Shown here: piece by piece, positions 6,508 to 6,513 of the stretch
How positions within the stretch are numbered: the stretch's first letter is position 1
Layout of the letters: every line of letters starts with the position of its first letter
From: Acidimicrobiaceae bacterium
GTDB lineage: Bacteria; Actinomycetota; Acidimicrobiia; Acidimicrobiales; UBA10347
Assembly: GCA_003485885.1 (NCBI GenBank)
Contig: DNHM01000238.1
Span: 1-6,513 of the forward strand
Length of the DNA stretch: 6,513 nucleotides
Reading direction: 5' to 3'
Program-made: the position numbers and the translations under genes
The notes under the pieces: generated by a model
What the model was told of the DNA's origin: nothing
The model's input: the letters and a program-made list of their open reading frames with translations, nothing else
Databases searched by the model: none

Positions 6508-6513
6508 GAGATC

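Overview
The window is high-GC bacterial DNA with tightly packed genes. The codon choice (many third-position G and C) and the wording of the proteins (an actinobacterial-style AddB-like N-terminus and an SbcC whose zinc hook reads CPVCGS) suggest Actinomycetota, possibly the class Acidimicrobiia. The phylum is inferred from sequence style, not from a marker gene.

Layout from left to right. (1) Bases 1-443, minus strand: the first ~147 codons of a large AddB/RecB-type PD-(D/E)XK nuclease-family protein that runs off the left edge. (2) Bases 502-1233, minus strand: a complete AIM24/TIGR00266-family protein, 58 bp upstream of the nuclease gene and possibly co-transcribed with it. (3) Bases 1234-1421: a 188-bp divergent intergenic region that should hold the promoters for both directions. 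It contains a hexamer repeated at exact 30-bp spacing and a separate 7-bp inverted repeat. (4) Bases 1422-2552 and 2549-6019, plus strand: sbcD and sbcC, overlapping by ATGA, encoding the bacterial Mre11-Rad50 counterpart. (5) Bases 6020-6099: a short convergent intergenic region with a perfect 9-bp hairpin, a likely two-way terminator. (6) Bases 6100-6507, minus strand: an unrecognised 135-residue reading frame whose start may lie beyond the right edge.

The common theme is DNA-end processing. SbcCD opens hairpins and blocked ends, and AddB-type nucleases resect double-strand breaks to feed RecA. The two sets are divergently oriented around one control region, with the AIM24 gene between them. 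I see no mobile element, tRNA, rRNA or CRISPR array, and no clear new system. The most unusual features are two adjacent tandem repeats inside the sbcC coiled-coil region, one of which (8-bp unit) could switch the gene off by slippage, and the 30-bp-phased motif in the divergent promoter region.
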